Shown here in pieces: positions 38,544 to 46,793 of a stretch of DNA of 64,000 nt; the stretch's first letter is position 1, and every line of letters begins with the position of its first letter. Both the position numbers and the translations under genes were made by a program. Source of the DNA: Pseudomonas sp. ATCC 13867 (GTDB taxonomy: Bacteria > Pseudomonadota > Gammaproteobacteria > Pseudomonadales > Pseudomonadaceae); the NCBI RefSeq assembly GCF_000349845.1, contig NC_020829.1, positions 434,001 through 498,000 of the forward strand, in the 5' to 3' direction. A model generated the notes under the pieces. It made no database searches. It saw only the letters and a program-made list of their open reading frames with translations, and was not told where the DNA came from.

Positions 38544-39098
38544 ATGTCCGCCAAATCCGCCGTTGTTCTGGCCGCCGCCTGGCTGGCCGTATCTCCCGTG
38601 TTCGCCGCCACCTTTGCCGAGAACGCCGAGCCGGCGCCGGCAGCCGAAGCGCCCGCGCAGACGGCCAGCGCGCTGCTGACCCACCTGACCCATCAGTTGG
38701 GCGTCAGCGAACAGCAGGCCATTGGCGGCACCGGCGCCTTGCTGGGACTGGCCCTGAATACCCTGAAGGACAGCGACAGCACCCAGTTGCAGAAGGCCAT
38801 GCCGGACATGCAGCAGCTCGCCGGCAGCGGTTCCGTGGGCGACCTGGGGGGCATGCTGGGTGGGCTGGGCGGCGCCGCGGCGCTGCTCGGGGGAATCAAC
38901 AACCTGCAGGATGTCGACCAGATCTTCGGTGTGCTGGGCATGGACCAGTCGATGATCGGCCGCTTCGCCGGGGTGATCCTCGATTACTTCACCGAACAGG
39001 GTCTGAGCAGCCAGTTGCTCGGCACGCTCGGCGGCCTCTGGGGTATGCCCGCCTCGCCGGCATTGCAGACTCCGCCGGTCACCGGGCGCGGGGCGTAG
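38544..39098 (+). CDS. DUF2780 exported protein, second of tandem pair
   Basis: Diverged duplicate (184 residues) of the preceding gene. The signal peptide is VVLAAAWLAVSPVFA. Matching blocks are LLTHLTHQLGVSEQQAIGGTGALLGLA, FGVLGMDQSMIGRFAGVILDYF and QLLGTLGGLWG, while the linker and C-terminal tail (MPASPALQTPPVTGRGA) differ. The central Gly-rich stretch is shorter. CGGAG lies before the ATG. The two genes are separated by 101 bases, so each could have its own expression, although a shared message is likely. Its stop lies seven bases from the convergent acyltransferase stop. Confidence 0.85.
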   Translation: MSAKSAVVLAAAWLAVSPVFAATFAENAEPAPAAEAPAQTASALLTHLTHQLGVSEQQAIGGTGALLGLALNTLKDSDSTQLQKAMPDMQQLAGSGSVGDLGGMLGGLGGAAALLGGINNLQDVDQIFGVLGMDQSMIGRFAGVILDYFTEQGLSSQLLGTLGGLWGMPASPALQTPPVTGRGA

Positions 39099-39105
39099 GC
39101 CCGGT

Positions 39106-40005
39106 TCAGAAGGTCTGGCGCAGCGCCTCGATGCGCGCGTCCTTCTCTTCCCACAGGCGTGACACCCAGGCCTGCACGTACTGGCGAAACTCGGGGTCGT
39201 TCTCGTAATCGCCCTGCCACAGCGCAGGGTCGATCTCGCGGGCCTGGATATCCACGATCACCCGCGGCACGCGTCCGCACAGCAGGTCCCAGAAGCCCGG
39301 CCGCGGGCCCTTGGGGTAGACCAGGGTGACGTCCAGCAGGGTATCCAGTTGCTCGCCCAATGCCGCCAGCACGAAGGCCACGCCGCCCGCCTTGGGGCGC
39401 AGCAGGTGCTTGTAGGGGGATTGCTGGTTGGCCTGCTTGGCCGGGGTGAAGCGGGTACCTTCGAGGTAGTTCACCACGGTCACCGGCATGCGCTTGAACT
39501 TCTCGCAGGCGGCCTTGGTGATCTCCAGGTCCTTGCCCTTGAGTTCCGGGTGCTTCTCCAGGAAGGCCTTGCCGTAGCGCTTCATGAAGGGGTAGTCCAG
39601 CGCCCAGAAGGCCAGGCCGAGGAAGGGCACCCAGATCAGTTCCTTCTTCAGGAAGAACTTGAAGTAGGGCGTCTTGCGGTTGAAGGCCTGCACCAGCGCC
39701 GGAATGTCGACCCAGGACTGGTGGTTGCTGATCACCAGGTAGGAGGTGTCGCCACGCAGGTTGTCGCCGCCACGGATGTCCCAGACGGTCGGGGTCATCA
39801 GCGCGAAGACGGCCTTGTCGATCTCCGCCCAGGTCTCGGCGATCCACATCACCCCGCGCGAGCAGGCGTCCCTGGCCGCCTGGCCGGGGACGATCAGCTT
39901 GAGCAGCGCGATCAGCAGCATCGGGCCGATCAGGATCAGGGTGTTGAGCAGCAACAGGACGCCGGCGATGACGCCGGTCAATGCCTGCAGGGAGTGTGCC
40001 CGCAT
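39106..40005 (-). CDS. YihG/PlsC-family membrane acyltransferase
   Basis: Membrane-associated 1-acylglycerol-3-phosphate-type acyltransferase of 299 residues. An N-terminal membrane helix (ALTGVIAGVLLLLNTLILIGPMLL) precedes the NHxxxxD catalytic motif (ISNHQSWVD), the substrate block FLKKELIWVPFLG, and EGTRFTP. This resembles YihG of E. coli, an accessory lysophosphatidic acid acyltransferase affecting fatty-acid composition. The frame is open upstream for 41 more codons, but the conserved MRAHSLQALTG start at 40005 is preferred. It is convergent with the DUF2780 pair. Confidence 0.9.
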   Translation of the reverse strand: MRAHSLQALTGVIAGVLLLLNTLILIGPMLLIALLKLIVPGQAARDACSRGVMWIAETWAEIDKAVFALMTPTVWDIRGGDNLRGDTSYLVISNHQSWVDIPALVQAFNRKTPYFKFFLKKELIWVPFLGLAFWALDYPFMKRYGKAFLEKHPELKGKDLEITKAACEKFKRMPVTVVNYLEGTRFTPAKQANQQSPYKHLLRPKAGGVAFVLAALGEQLDTLLDVTLVYPKGPRPGFWDLLCGRVPRVIVDIQAREIDPALWQGDYENDPEFRQYVQAWVSRLWEEKDARIEALRQTF

Positions 40006-40142
40006 GACGATCCGATTCCTTGTGCGACGGTGGCGCGGCCATGATACGCAGACAATTCCCGTGGCCCAAGCGGGGATGGTATGGCGAACCAAGGGCCGTC
40101 GTGCTAGTCCTATGCGCACATGCCTCACCCCGGAGATTCTGC

Positions 40143-40670
40143 GTGAAACGCGCCCTCGCCCTGCTTTCCCTGTTCGCTCTGCCCAGCCTGGTGCTGGCCG
40201 CCGAACCCAAGCTCTATGGCCGCTACGAATGGGTCAGCCTGCCCGAACTCGACCAGACGCTGCAGGCGAAGATGGACACCGGTGCCTACACCTCGTCGCT
40301 GTCGGCCAGGGACATCCAGATCTTCCAGCGCGACGGCGAGGACTGGGTGCGCTTCAAGCTGGCCACCAAGGAGGGCGGCGACTCGGTGTACGAGCACAAG
40401 CTGCTGCGCATCTCCAAGATCAAGAACCGCTCCGAAGGCGCCGCTGAGGACGAAGAGGAAGACAGCAACCCCGGCCTGAGCCAGCGCCCGGTGATCGAGC
40501 TGCCGGTGTGCCTGGGCGGCGACCAGCGCACTATCGAGGTCAACCTGACCGACCGCAGCCACTTCAACTATCCGTTCCTGATGGGCACCAAGGGCCTGCG
40601 CAAATTCCACGTCGCGGTCGATCCCGGCGAACGCTTCGCCGCCGGCAAGCCGACCTGCTCCGGCGGCTGA
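40143..40670 (+). CDS. Exported retropepsin-like 'ATP-dependent zinc protease' family protein, copy 2
   Basis: Paralog of the protein at 35659, 175 residues. A signal peptide (ALALLSLFALPSLVLAA) leads to the motif AKMDTGAYTSSLSA, matching the DTGA aspartyl signature of copy 1, then YPFLMGTKGLRKFHVAVDPG. An acidic insert (SEGAAEDEEEDSNPGL) separates the halves and is absent from copy 1. The start is GTG at 40143 with GGAG upstream. It lies 66 bases before creB, so it may be transcribed into the cre locus. Confidence 0.85.
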   Translation: MKRALALLSLFALPSLVLAAEPKLYGRYEWVSLPELDQTLQAKMDTGAYTSSLSARDIQIFQRDGEDWVRFKLATKEGGDSVYEHKLLRISKIKNRSEGAAEDEEEDSNPGLSQRPVIELPVCLGGDQRTIEVNLTDRSHFNYPFLMGTKGLRKFHVAVDPGERFAAGKPTCSGG

Positions 40671-40736
40671 GACCCCGATTGACGCGGTGCCGGGCTTGCG
40701 GCACCGTGCCGGCAGTTTCCACGGAGCCGGAGCCTT

Positions 40737-41423
40737 ATGCCGCACATCCTCATCGTCGAAGATGAAGCCGCCATCGCCGACACGCTGCTCTACGCGCTAC
40801 AGGCCGAAGGCTTCGCGACCACCTGGCTGAGCCTGGCCGGCGTGGCGCTGGAGCGGTTGCAGCGCGAGGCGTTCGACCTGGTCATCCTCGATGTCGGCCT
40901 GCCCGACATCAGCGGCTTCGAAGCCTGCAAACGGCTGCGGCGCTTCTCCGAGGTGCCGGTGATCTTCCTCACCGCCCGCGACGCCGAGATCGACCGGGTG
41001 GTGGGCCTGGAGATCGGCGCCGACGACTACGTGGTCAAACCCTTCAGCCCGCGCGAGGTCGCCGCGCGGGTGAAGGCCATCCTCAAGCGCACCGCGCCGC
41101 GCGAGGCGCCCATTGCGAGCAATGGCAGCGGAGCGTTCGAGGTGGACGAGGAGCGTGCGTCGATCCGCTATCACGGCCAGCCGCTGGCGCTGACCCGCCA
41201 TGAGTTCCGCCTGCTGCAGACCCTGCTGGCGCGCCCCGAGCGAGTGTTCAGCCGCGAGCAGTTGCTCGATGCCTTGGGCGTCGCCGCCGACGCCGGCTAC
41301 GAGCGCAACGTCGACAGTCACATCAAGAGCCTGCGCGCCAAGCTGCGCCAGGTCGCCGCCACCGCCGAGCCGATCCAGACCCATCGCGGCCTGGGCTACA
41401 GCTACGCGCCGGACAAGAGCTGA
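40737..41423 (+). CDS. creB: Response regulator CreB
   Basis: OmpR-type two-component response regulator of 228 residues. The receiver domain has acidic pocket residues near EDE and phospho-acceptor D52 (ILDVGLPDISG), and GADDYVVKPFSPREV with the conserved lysine. A winged-helix DNA-binding domain follows (LTRHEFRLLQTLLARPERVFSREQLLDAL, VDSHIKSLRAKLR). In Pseudomonas, CreBC is activated when PBP4 is lost and influences AmpC expression, biofilm and creD. Its stop overlaps the creC start by one base (TGATG). Confidence 0.97.
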   Translation: MPHILIVEDEAAIADTLLYALQAEGFATTWLSLAGVALERLQREAFDLVILDVGLPDISGFEACKRLRRFSEVPVIFLTARDAEIDRVVGLEIGADDYVVKPFSPREVAARVKAILKRTAPREAPIASNGSGAFEVDEERASIRYHGQPLALTRHEFRLLQTLLARPERVFSREQLLDALGVAADAGYERNVDSHIKSLRAKLRQVAATAEPIQTHRGLGYSYAPDKS

Positions 41424-42838
41424 TGCGCCTGTCGCTGCGGATCTTCCTGGTCTATTTCCTGTTCGTCGGGCTGACCGGCTGGTTCGTCCTGCGCACGGTG
41501 ATGGACGAGATTCGTCCCGGCGTGCGCCAGTCCAGCGAAGAGACGCTGGTGGACACCGCCAACCTGCTGGCCGAGGTGCTGCAGGCCGACGTGAAGAACG
41601 GCAGCCTCGACCAGAGCCGGCTGCCCGAGATGCTCCGCGCCTACGGTGCGCGCAGCCCGCAAGCGGATATCTGGGGGGTGAACAAGACGGCGGTGAACCA
41701 CCGCATCTACGTCACCGATGCGCGCGGCATCGTCCTGCTCGACTCCCTCGGTCAGGCCGTGGGCCAGGACTATTCGCGCTGGAACGACGTCTACCTGACC
41801 CTGCGCGGGCAGTACGGCGCGCGTTCCAGCCGTGAGTCGGCGGATGACCCGGAATCCTCTGTGATGTACGTCGCCGCGCCGATCCGCGATGGGGAGAGGA
41901 TCATCGGCGTAGTGTCGGTGTCCAAGCCCAACCGCACCCTGCAACCCTACATCGACCGCTCCCAGCGTCGCCTGGCGTGGCTCGGCGCCGGGCTGATCGT
42001 CCTCGGACTGCTGGTCGGCGCGCTGCTGTCCTGGTGGCTGAGCCGCTCGCTGGATCGACTGACCCGCTACGCCCAGGCGGTCAGCGAAGGCCGGCGAGCG
42101 GAGCTGCCGCGCTACCGGGGCGGCGAGATGGCGCAGTTGGCCGATGCGGTGGAGCGCATGCGCGTGCAGCTGGAGGGCAAGGCCTACGTCGAGCGCTACG
42201 TGCACACCCTGACCCACGAATTGAAAAGCCCGCTGGCGGCGATCCGTGGCGCGGCGGAATTGCTCGAAGGGGAGATGCCCGCCGAGCAGCGGGCGCGCTT
42301 CGTCGGCAACATCGCCGGGGAAAGCGAGCGGCTGCAGCAGTTGATCGAGCGCCTGTTGAACCTGGCCCAGGTGGAGCAGCGCCAGGGGCTGGAAGAGCGG
42401 GTGCCGGTGACCCTGCACGAGCTGGTCGATGAATTGATCGACGAGCGGCTGGCGCGTGGGCAGGGCGTGCAACTGGCGAACGATATCCCGCCCCAGGCGA
42501 TGGTGACGGGCGAGCGTTTCCTGCTGCGCCAGGCGCTGGGCAATCTGCTGGACAATGCGCTGGATTTCACGCCGGCGGGCGGTGTCATCCGCTTTGACGC
42601 GCAGCCCGAAGGCGAGGGCTGGCGCGTGGAACTGTTCAACCAGGGCGACGCCATTCCGCAGTTCGCCCTGCCGCGCCTGACCGAGCGTTTCTATTCCCTG
42701 CCGCGCCCGTCCAGCGGGCGCAAGAGCACCGGGCTCGGCCTCAACTTCGTGGCCGAAGTGGCGGCGTTGCATGGCGGTGAACTGCGCGTGGAGAACGCCG
42801 AGGGTGGGGTGCGGGCGAGCCTGCTTTTGCCCTCGTAG
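41423..42838 (+). CDS. creC: Sensor histidine kinase CreC
   Basis: Membrane sensor kinase of 471 residues. Membrane helix at about 7-27, periplasmic sensor (about 28-183; DARGIVLLDSLGQAVGQDYSRWNDV), second helix at about 185-207, HAMP linker, H265 in THELKSPLAAIRG, then the ATPase domain with N box (LLRQALGNLLDNALDFT), and SSGRKSTGLGLNFV as G box. It phosphorylates CreB. The stop codon TAG falls inside the first bases of REP pair F (TCGTAGGAGCG), so the repeat supplies the gene end. Confidence 0.97.
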   Translation: MRLSLRIFLVYFLFVGLTGWFVLRTVMDEIRPGVRQSSEETLVDTANLLAEVLQADVKNGSLDQSRLPEMLRAYGARSPQADIWGVNKTAVNHRIYVTDARGIVLLDSLGQAVGQDYSRWNDVYLTLRGQYGARSSRESADDPESSVMYVAAPIRDGERIIGVVSVSKPNRTLQPYIDRSQRRLAWLGAGLIVLGLLVGALLSWWLSRSLDRLTRYAQAVSEGRRAELPRYRGGEMAQLADAVERMRVQLEGKAYVERYVHTLTHELKSPLAAIRGAAELLEGEMPAEQRARFVGNIAGESERLQQLIERLLNLAQVEQRQGLEERVPVTLHELVDELIDERLARGQGVQLANDIPPQAMVTGERFLLRQALGNLLDNALDFTPAGGVIRFDAQPEGEGWRVELFNQGDAIPQFALPRLTERFYSLPRPSSGRKSTGLGLNFVAEVAALHGGELRVENAEGGVRASLLLPS

Positions 42839-42901
42839 GAGCGAGCTTGCTCGCGAACAGCCCCAACTGTTGAATTGGTTCGCGAGCAAGCTCGTTCCTA
42901 C
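42835..42901. repeat. REP pair (F) overlapping the creC stop codon
   Basis: Inverted REP arms around a 21-base spacer; the right arm has one substitution (CTCGTTCCTAC). Its first bases GTAG contribute the creC TAG stop. It sits between creC and creD. Confidence 0.95.
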
Positions 42902-42913
42902 AAAAAATCAAAA

Positions 42914-42940
42914 GCCACACAAATCCCACACAGTCTCCAC
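42914..42940 (+). promoter_or_regulatory. Candidate CreB-binding array upstream of creD
   Basis: Three CCAC pentamers, GCCAC (42914-42918), CCCAC (42925-42929) and TCCAC (42936-42940), are spaced exactly 11 bases apart, i.e. one helical turn. The known cre tag is TTCAC-N6-TTCAC with the same geometry; here each half-site keeps the CAC but not TT. The array ends 70 bases before the creD ATG. Confidence 0.55.
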
Positions 42941-43010
42941 ATTCCCGCCCAGGCGCCCCCACGCGCGGGCCCCAGGCTTGCTCCGTCGTCCACCTACGGA
43001 GAAGCCCTCA

Positions 43011-44453
43011 ATGAATCGCCAACTCGGCATCAAGCTCGGCGCCATCGCCCTGCTGATCGTCCTCCTGCTGATCCCCCTGCTGATGATCGACGGCCTGGTC
43101 GACGAACGTCAGAACTACCGCGACGAAGTCCTGCGGGACATCGCCCGCAGCGCCAGCTACAGCCAGCAGCTCACCGGCCCGCTGGTGGTCGTGCCCTACA
43201 GCCGCACCGTCCGTGTCTGGCGCCTCGACAAGACCAGCCAGCAGCGCGTGTTGCAGGAGCGCGAGGTGCGCGGCCGCCTGTACTTCCTGCCGGAGACCTT
43301 CCTGCTCGATGGGCAGATGCGCACCGAGCTGCGCCATCGCGGCATCTACGAGGCGCGCCTGTACCACGCGGACAGCCGGGTCAGCGGCAGCTTCGTGCTA
43401 CCGGCCAACTACGGCATCGGCAGTGACCTGGAGAGTTATCGCTTCGACGCTCCCCTGCTGGCAGTGGGCATCAGCGATGTGCGCGGTATCGAGAACGCGC
43501 CGAAGTTGAAGGTCGGCGACGAGCTGCGCGACTTCCAGCCGGGCACCCAGAGCCGGTTCCTCGGCAATGGCGTGCACGCCGTGCTGCCGTTCAAGGCCAG
43601 CGACCGCGAGCAGCGCTTCGACTATTCCTTCGAGCTGTCGCTGCTGGGCAGCAGTCGCCTGGACATCACCCCGGTCGGCCGCGACAGCCAGGTCAACCTG
43701 GTCTCTGATTGGCCGCACCCCAGCTTCGGCGGCGAGTTCCTGCCCACCGAACGCAGCGTCAGCGACCAGGGCTTCAGTGCGCGCTGGCGCACCAGCTTCT
43801 TCGCCACCAACCTGGAGGACCAGCTGCGCGCCTGCACCGCGCCGGCCCAGGCCGACGTCGCCCGTGCGGTCGAAGCGGTCGACCCGGATGCCTCCCGTGC
43901 CAGTTCGGCGGAGTGCAGCGAGTTCGGCCAGCACCGCTTCGGCGTGGCGCTGGTGGACCCGGTGGACCAGTACCTGAAGACCGACCGCGCGGTGAAGTAC
44001 GCGCTGCTGTTCATCGTCCTCACCTTCGCCGGCTTCTTCCTCTTCGAAGTGCTCAAGCGCCTGTCGGTGCACCCCATCCAGTACGCTCTGGTGGGCATGG
44101 CGCTGGCGCTGTTCTACCTGTTGCTGCTGTCGCTCTCCGAACATGTCGGCTTCGAGCTGGCCTATCTGATTTCCGCCGGCGCCTGTGTCGGGCTGATCGG
44201 TTTCTACCTCTGCCACGTGCTGCGCAGCCTGTGGCGCGGAGCCGGGTTCAGCGTCGGGCTGGCGGGGCTCTACGGGATGCTCTACGCGCTGCTCAGCGCC
44301 GAGGACTACGCCTTGCTGATGGGTTCGCTGCTGCTGTTCGGCGTGCTCGGCGGCGTGATGGTGTTGACCCGCCGGCTGGATTGGTACGGCATCGGCAAGC
44401 CCCGTGGCGACGATCTGGAATTTTCCCTGGACGACGTGCGCGTGCAGCGCTGA
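43011..44453 (+). CDS. creD: Inner-membrane protein CreD
   Basis: CreBC-regulated inner-membrane protein of 480 residues. It has one N-terminal helix (KLGAIALLIVLLLIPLLMI), a large periplasmic domain (about 30-330), and a C-terminal cluster of five to six helices (YALLFIVLTFAGFFLFEVL and on to GSLLLFGVLGGVMVL). The exact biochemical role is not known; it is linked to envelope and beta-lactam stress responses. The ATG at 43011 is preceded by ACGGAGAAG; the longer open frame runs back through REP F and is not coding there. Confidence 0.96.
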   Translation: MNRQLGIKLGAIALLIVLLLIPLLMIDGLVDERQNYRDEVLRDIARSASYSQQLTGPLVVVPYSRTVRVWRLDKTSQQRVLQEREVRGRLYFLPETFLLDGQMRTELRHRGIYEARLYHADSRVSGSFVLPANYGIGSDLESYRFDAPLLAVGISDVRGIENAPKLKVGDELRDFQPGTQSRFLGNGVHAVLPFKASDREQRFDYSFELSLLGSSRLDITPVGRDSQVNLVSDWPHPSFGGEFLPTERSVSDQGFSARWRTSFFATNLEDQLRACTAPAQADVARAVEAVDPDASRASSAECSEFGQHRFGVALVDPVDQYLKTDRAVKYALLFIVLTFAGFFLFEVLKRLSVHPIQYALVGMALALFYLLLLSLSEHVGFELAYLISAGACVGLIGFYLCHVLRSLWRGAGFSVGLAGLYGMLYALLSAEDYALLMGSLLLFGVLGGVMVLTRRLDWYGIGKPRGDDLEFSLDDVRVQR

Positions 44454-44464
44454 GGAGAAGACAA

Positions 44465-44764
44465 ATGCCCAACCTGATGCGGTTTTCCCTGTGCCTGCTG
44501 GCCGGCCTGCTGCTCAGTGGCCTGTGCCTGCCGGTGCTGATGCTGCTCGGCCGCTTCGACTGGATCGCCCTGCTGGTGGCCACCGGCAAACCGCTGGCGC
44601 ACCTGGCGCTGTTGCTGCCGGGCGACCTGTGGACACAACTCACCGGCGTCGAGGATGCGGCGAACAATCCCCATGTGCGTTCCTTCCTGGAAATGTGCAT
44701 GGGCGTGGCCCAGCTCGGCCTGCTGCTGGCGCTGCCGATCTACCGACTGGGGAAGACGTCATGA
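44465..44764 (+). CDS. Small two-helix membrane protein downstream of creD
   Basis: Protein of 99 residues, not recognised as a named family. It has an N-terminal hydrophobic helix (FSLCLLAGLLLSGLCLPVLMLLG, about 7-29), an intervening segment with a second hydrophobic stretch (LAHLALLLPG), and a C-terminal helix (LGLLLALPIYRLG). AGGAGAAG lies five bases before the ATG and the gene starts 11 bases after creD, so it is probably co-expressed with creD under CreB. Its stop overlaps the following ATG (ATGA). Confidence 0.75.
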   Translation: MPNLMRFSLCLLAGLLLSGLCLPVLMLLGRFDWIALLVATGKPLAHLALLLPGDLWTQLTGVEDAANNPHVRSFLEMCMGVAQLGLLLALPIYRLGKTS

Positions 44765-45105
44765 GTGCGTGGAACGGACTGCGCGAGGAGCGCGAAGTGG
44801 GTCGACGGCTGGCGCGGCGGGTCGCCGGGTTGTTCGAGCAGGGGATGGGGCGGCGAGTGGTGCGTGACGAGCGGTTTCAGCGCAGGGTAGTGCGGCACGG
44901 TCGATGCGAGGTGAAGTTCTGGCGCGCCGGCTATGCCCTCACCCCAGCCCTCGCCTTTGGTGTCCTGCGTCGCCCTACCTCCTGCATCCATGCAGTCGTC
45001 TCCCAAAGGGAGAGGGTGCTGGGCGGTGCCGGCTGGCAAGTCTGGAGTCAGCCGGCGCGACACCAGGACTGTTTTGCGCAGGAGCGCAGCGATAGCCATC
45101 GATGA
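44761..45105 (+). CDS. Doubtful ORF coupled to the creD-downstream gene
   Basis: A 114-codon frame begins at ATGA overlapping the previous stop, with GGGGAAG upstream. The first about 50 residues are Arg/Val-rich (REVGRRLARRVAGLFEQG); the rest runs through a dispersed non-coding repeat (44937-45035) and shows no family. It could be a real short gene extended into a repeat, or chance. No homolog is recognised. Confidence 0.25.
   Translation: MSAWNGLREEREVGRRLARRVAGLFEQGMGRRVVRDERFQRRVVRHGRCEVKFWRAGYALTPALAFGVLRRPTSCIHAVVSQRERVLGGAGWQVWSQPARHQDCFAQERSDSHR
44937..45035. repeat. Dispersed CCCTCACCCC...GGGAGAGGG repeat, copy 2
   Basis: GCCCTCACCCCAGCCCTCGC at the left and CTCCCAAAGGGAGAGGGTGC at the right are characteristic of a dispersed Pseudomonas intergenic element. 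It resembles copy 1 at 15455-15520 in its end blocks, with a different centre. Confidence 0.5.
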
Positions 45106-45106
45106 T

Positions 45107-45730
45107 TCAGGCAGGAACCGTGGCCTGCATCGATGGCCGCTGGCTGACCTCGGCGAACCACTGGGCCAGCCGCGGGTACTCGGTGCGCCAGTCCCAGTGC
45201 GGCTGGCGGAAGTCCAGGTAGCCCAGGGCGCAGGCCACGCCGATGGCGGCGATGTCAAAGCGCTCGGCCAGTTCGGCGTGGGCCGGGCCGTCGAAGTAGG
45301 CGAGGGTGCGGACGATCTTCAACTGCTGGTTGTCCAGCCATTGGTCCCAGTGCTTTTCCGGTGGACGCATGGCGGTTTCGTAGCGGATCAGCACGGAGGC
45401 ATCCATCACCGCGTCGGCCAGCGAGGCCAGGGTCAGGCGCCGCCAGCGGGCCGGGCCCTGGCGCGGGATCAGCGGTTCGCCGGCATGCTGCTGGTCGAGG
45501 TAGTCGAAGATCACCCGGCTGTCGTGCAGGGTCTGGCCGTCGGCCAGGCGCAGGGCGGGAATCTTGCCGGCGGGGTTGTCCTGCAGCACGCCGGTGTCCG
45601 GTGCGATGGGCGTGTGGACGGCGGCGTAGAGCTCGACCCGGTCGAGCTGGCCGGTCTCATGCAGCAGGACCATGACCTTGCGCACGAAGGGCGAGGCGGC
45701 GGCGTGGAACAGGATGGGGCGGACGCTCAT
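45107..45730 (-). CDS. Glutathione S-transferase family protein
   Basis: Cytosolic GST-fold protein of 207 residues. The N-terminal thioredoxin-like domain (about 1-80) contains AASPFVRKVMVLLHETG, NPAGKIPALRLADGQTLHDSRVIFDYLDQ with the cis-proline and the S/D glutathione-binding pair. The helical C-domain includes DIAAIGVACALGYLDFRQPHWDW. Substrate is unknown. It is 16 bases downstream of the beta-propeller gene on the same strand, so the two may be co-transcribed. Confidence 0.92.
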   Translation of the reverse strand: MSVRPILFHAAASPFVRKVMVLLHETGQLDRVELYAAVHTPIAPDTGVLQDNPAGKIPALRLADGQTLHDSRVIFDYLDQQHAGEPLIPRQGPARWRRLTLASLADAVMDASVLIRYETAMRPPEKHWDQWLDNQQLKIVRTLAYFDGPAHAELAERFDIAAIGVACALGYLDFRQPHWDWRTEYPRLAQWFAEVSQRPSMQATVPA

Positions 45731-45746
45731 GGGTTCTCCTCGGCGT

Positions 45747-46712
45747 TCATTCGTGGATGACCACCAGGCGGTCGGCGCCGGATTCGGCGCCCCAGACCTC
45801 GCCCGGCCGGCCCAGCAACTGGCGCACGTTGGCGTGCTCGCGGTCGCTCGGATAGGTGGTGAATCGTTCGCTTTGCGGGTCGAAGTGCAGGATGGCGTTG
45901 CTGGCGAAGTCGCTCAGCCAGACCTGGTCCATGCCATCGACGTAAAGGGCGTAGGGCTGCGGATGATCGCCCGGCAGCTTCCAGGTTTTCCACTGGTTGT
46001 TGTCGGGATCCAGGCGTGCCAGCTGGCCGGCGCTCCACTGGCTGATCCACAGCCGCCCGACCGAGTCGGACCATAGCCGGCGCGGGCCGCTGGCGGCGCT
46101 GGGCGGGTCGATACGGGTGACCTTGTCGCCGACCGGGTCGATATGGCCGACGTAGCCGCCGGCCAGCGAGGCATACCAGAGTTCGCCGTCGGGCGTCACG
46201 GCGATACCGTACGGACCCTTGCCCTTGGGCGCCGCCCAGACCTTGAGTGCGCGGGTCGTGGGGTCGAGGCGGCCGTAGAAACCATTCTGCCCGGTGAACC
46301 ACAGAATGCCATCGTCATCGAATACAGCAGTGTTGAGGTTGGCGTTGGCGGCTTCCTTGGGCAGCGGAATGACTTCCACGCCCAGGCGCTCGCTGTCGAC
46401 GTGGACGATGGCATTGAGCCCGCCATCGGTGATCCAGGCATCGCCGTCGGGGCCGGCGACCACGCCGTGGGGCGCGGAGCCCTTGCCCAGGCTGATCTGC
46501 TCGGTTTCGCCGGTTTGCGGATCGAGACGGCCGAGTGAGCCGAGGCGTTGCGCGGTGTACCAGACCTTGCCGTCCGCGGTGGGCGCTACGTCATGGGGGC
46601 CGGAGCCCTTGGGCAGGTCGAAGTACTTCACCTCGGCGGCATGGGCGCCGGTGGTCAGCAGAAGGCCGCTCAGCAGCAGGCCGCTCAGGGGGAGGGTCAG
46701 GACGCGAAGCAT
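45747..46712 (-). CDS. Exported beta-propeller protein, virginiamycin B lyase-like
   Basis: Exported protein of 321 residues: signal peptide (LTLPLSGLLLSGLLLTTGAHA) and a repeated WITD/WFTG/WYAS-type blade pattern (PDGDAWITDGG, DDGILWFTGQNG, PDGELWYASLAGG, VGRLWISQWSAG, MDQVWLSDFASN). This is the streptogramin lyase (Vgb) propeller family. Many chromosomal relatives do not act on streptogramins, so a periplasmic sugar-lactone or related role is equally possible. AAGGAG precedes the ATG. It is divergent from the PP2C-like gene and followed by the GST gene. Confidence 0.85.
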   Translation of the reverse strand: MLRVLTLPLSGLLLSGLLLTTGAHAAEVKYFDLPKGSGPHDVAPTADGKVWYTAQRLGSLGRLDPQTGETEQISLGKGSAPHGVVAGPDGDAWITDGGLNAIVHVDSERLGVEVIPLPKEAANANLNTAVFDDDGILWFTGQNGFYGRLDPTTRALKVWAAPKGKGPYGIAVTPDGELWYASLAGGYVGHIDPVGDKVTRIDPPSAASGPRRLWSDSVGRLWISQWSAGQLARLDPDNNQWKTWKLPGDHPQPYALYVDGMDQVWLSDFASNAILHFDPQSERFTTYPSDREHANVRQLLGRPGEVWGAESGADRLVVIHE

Positions 46713-46793
46713 GGGGCTCTCCTTGGCAGAGTCCAAAGGGTGATGAGACTGTACGCCGGTCAGTGTGGCCGACGAAACGAAGGAGAACGGCTT

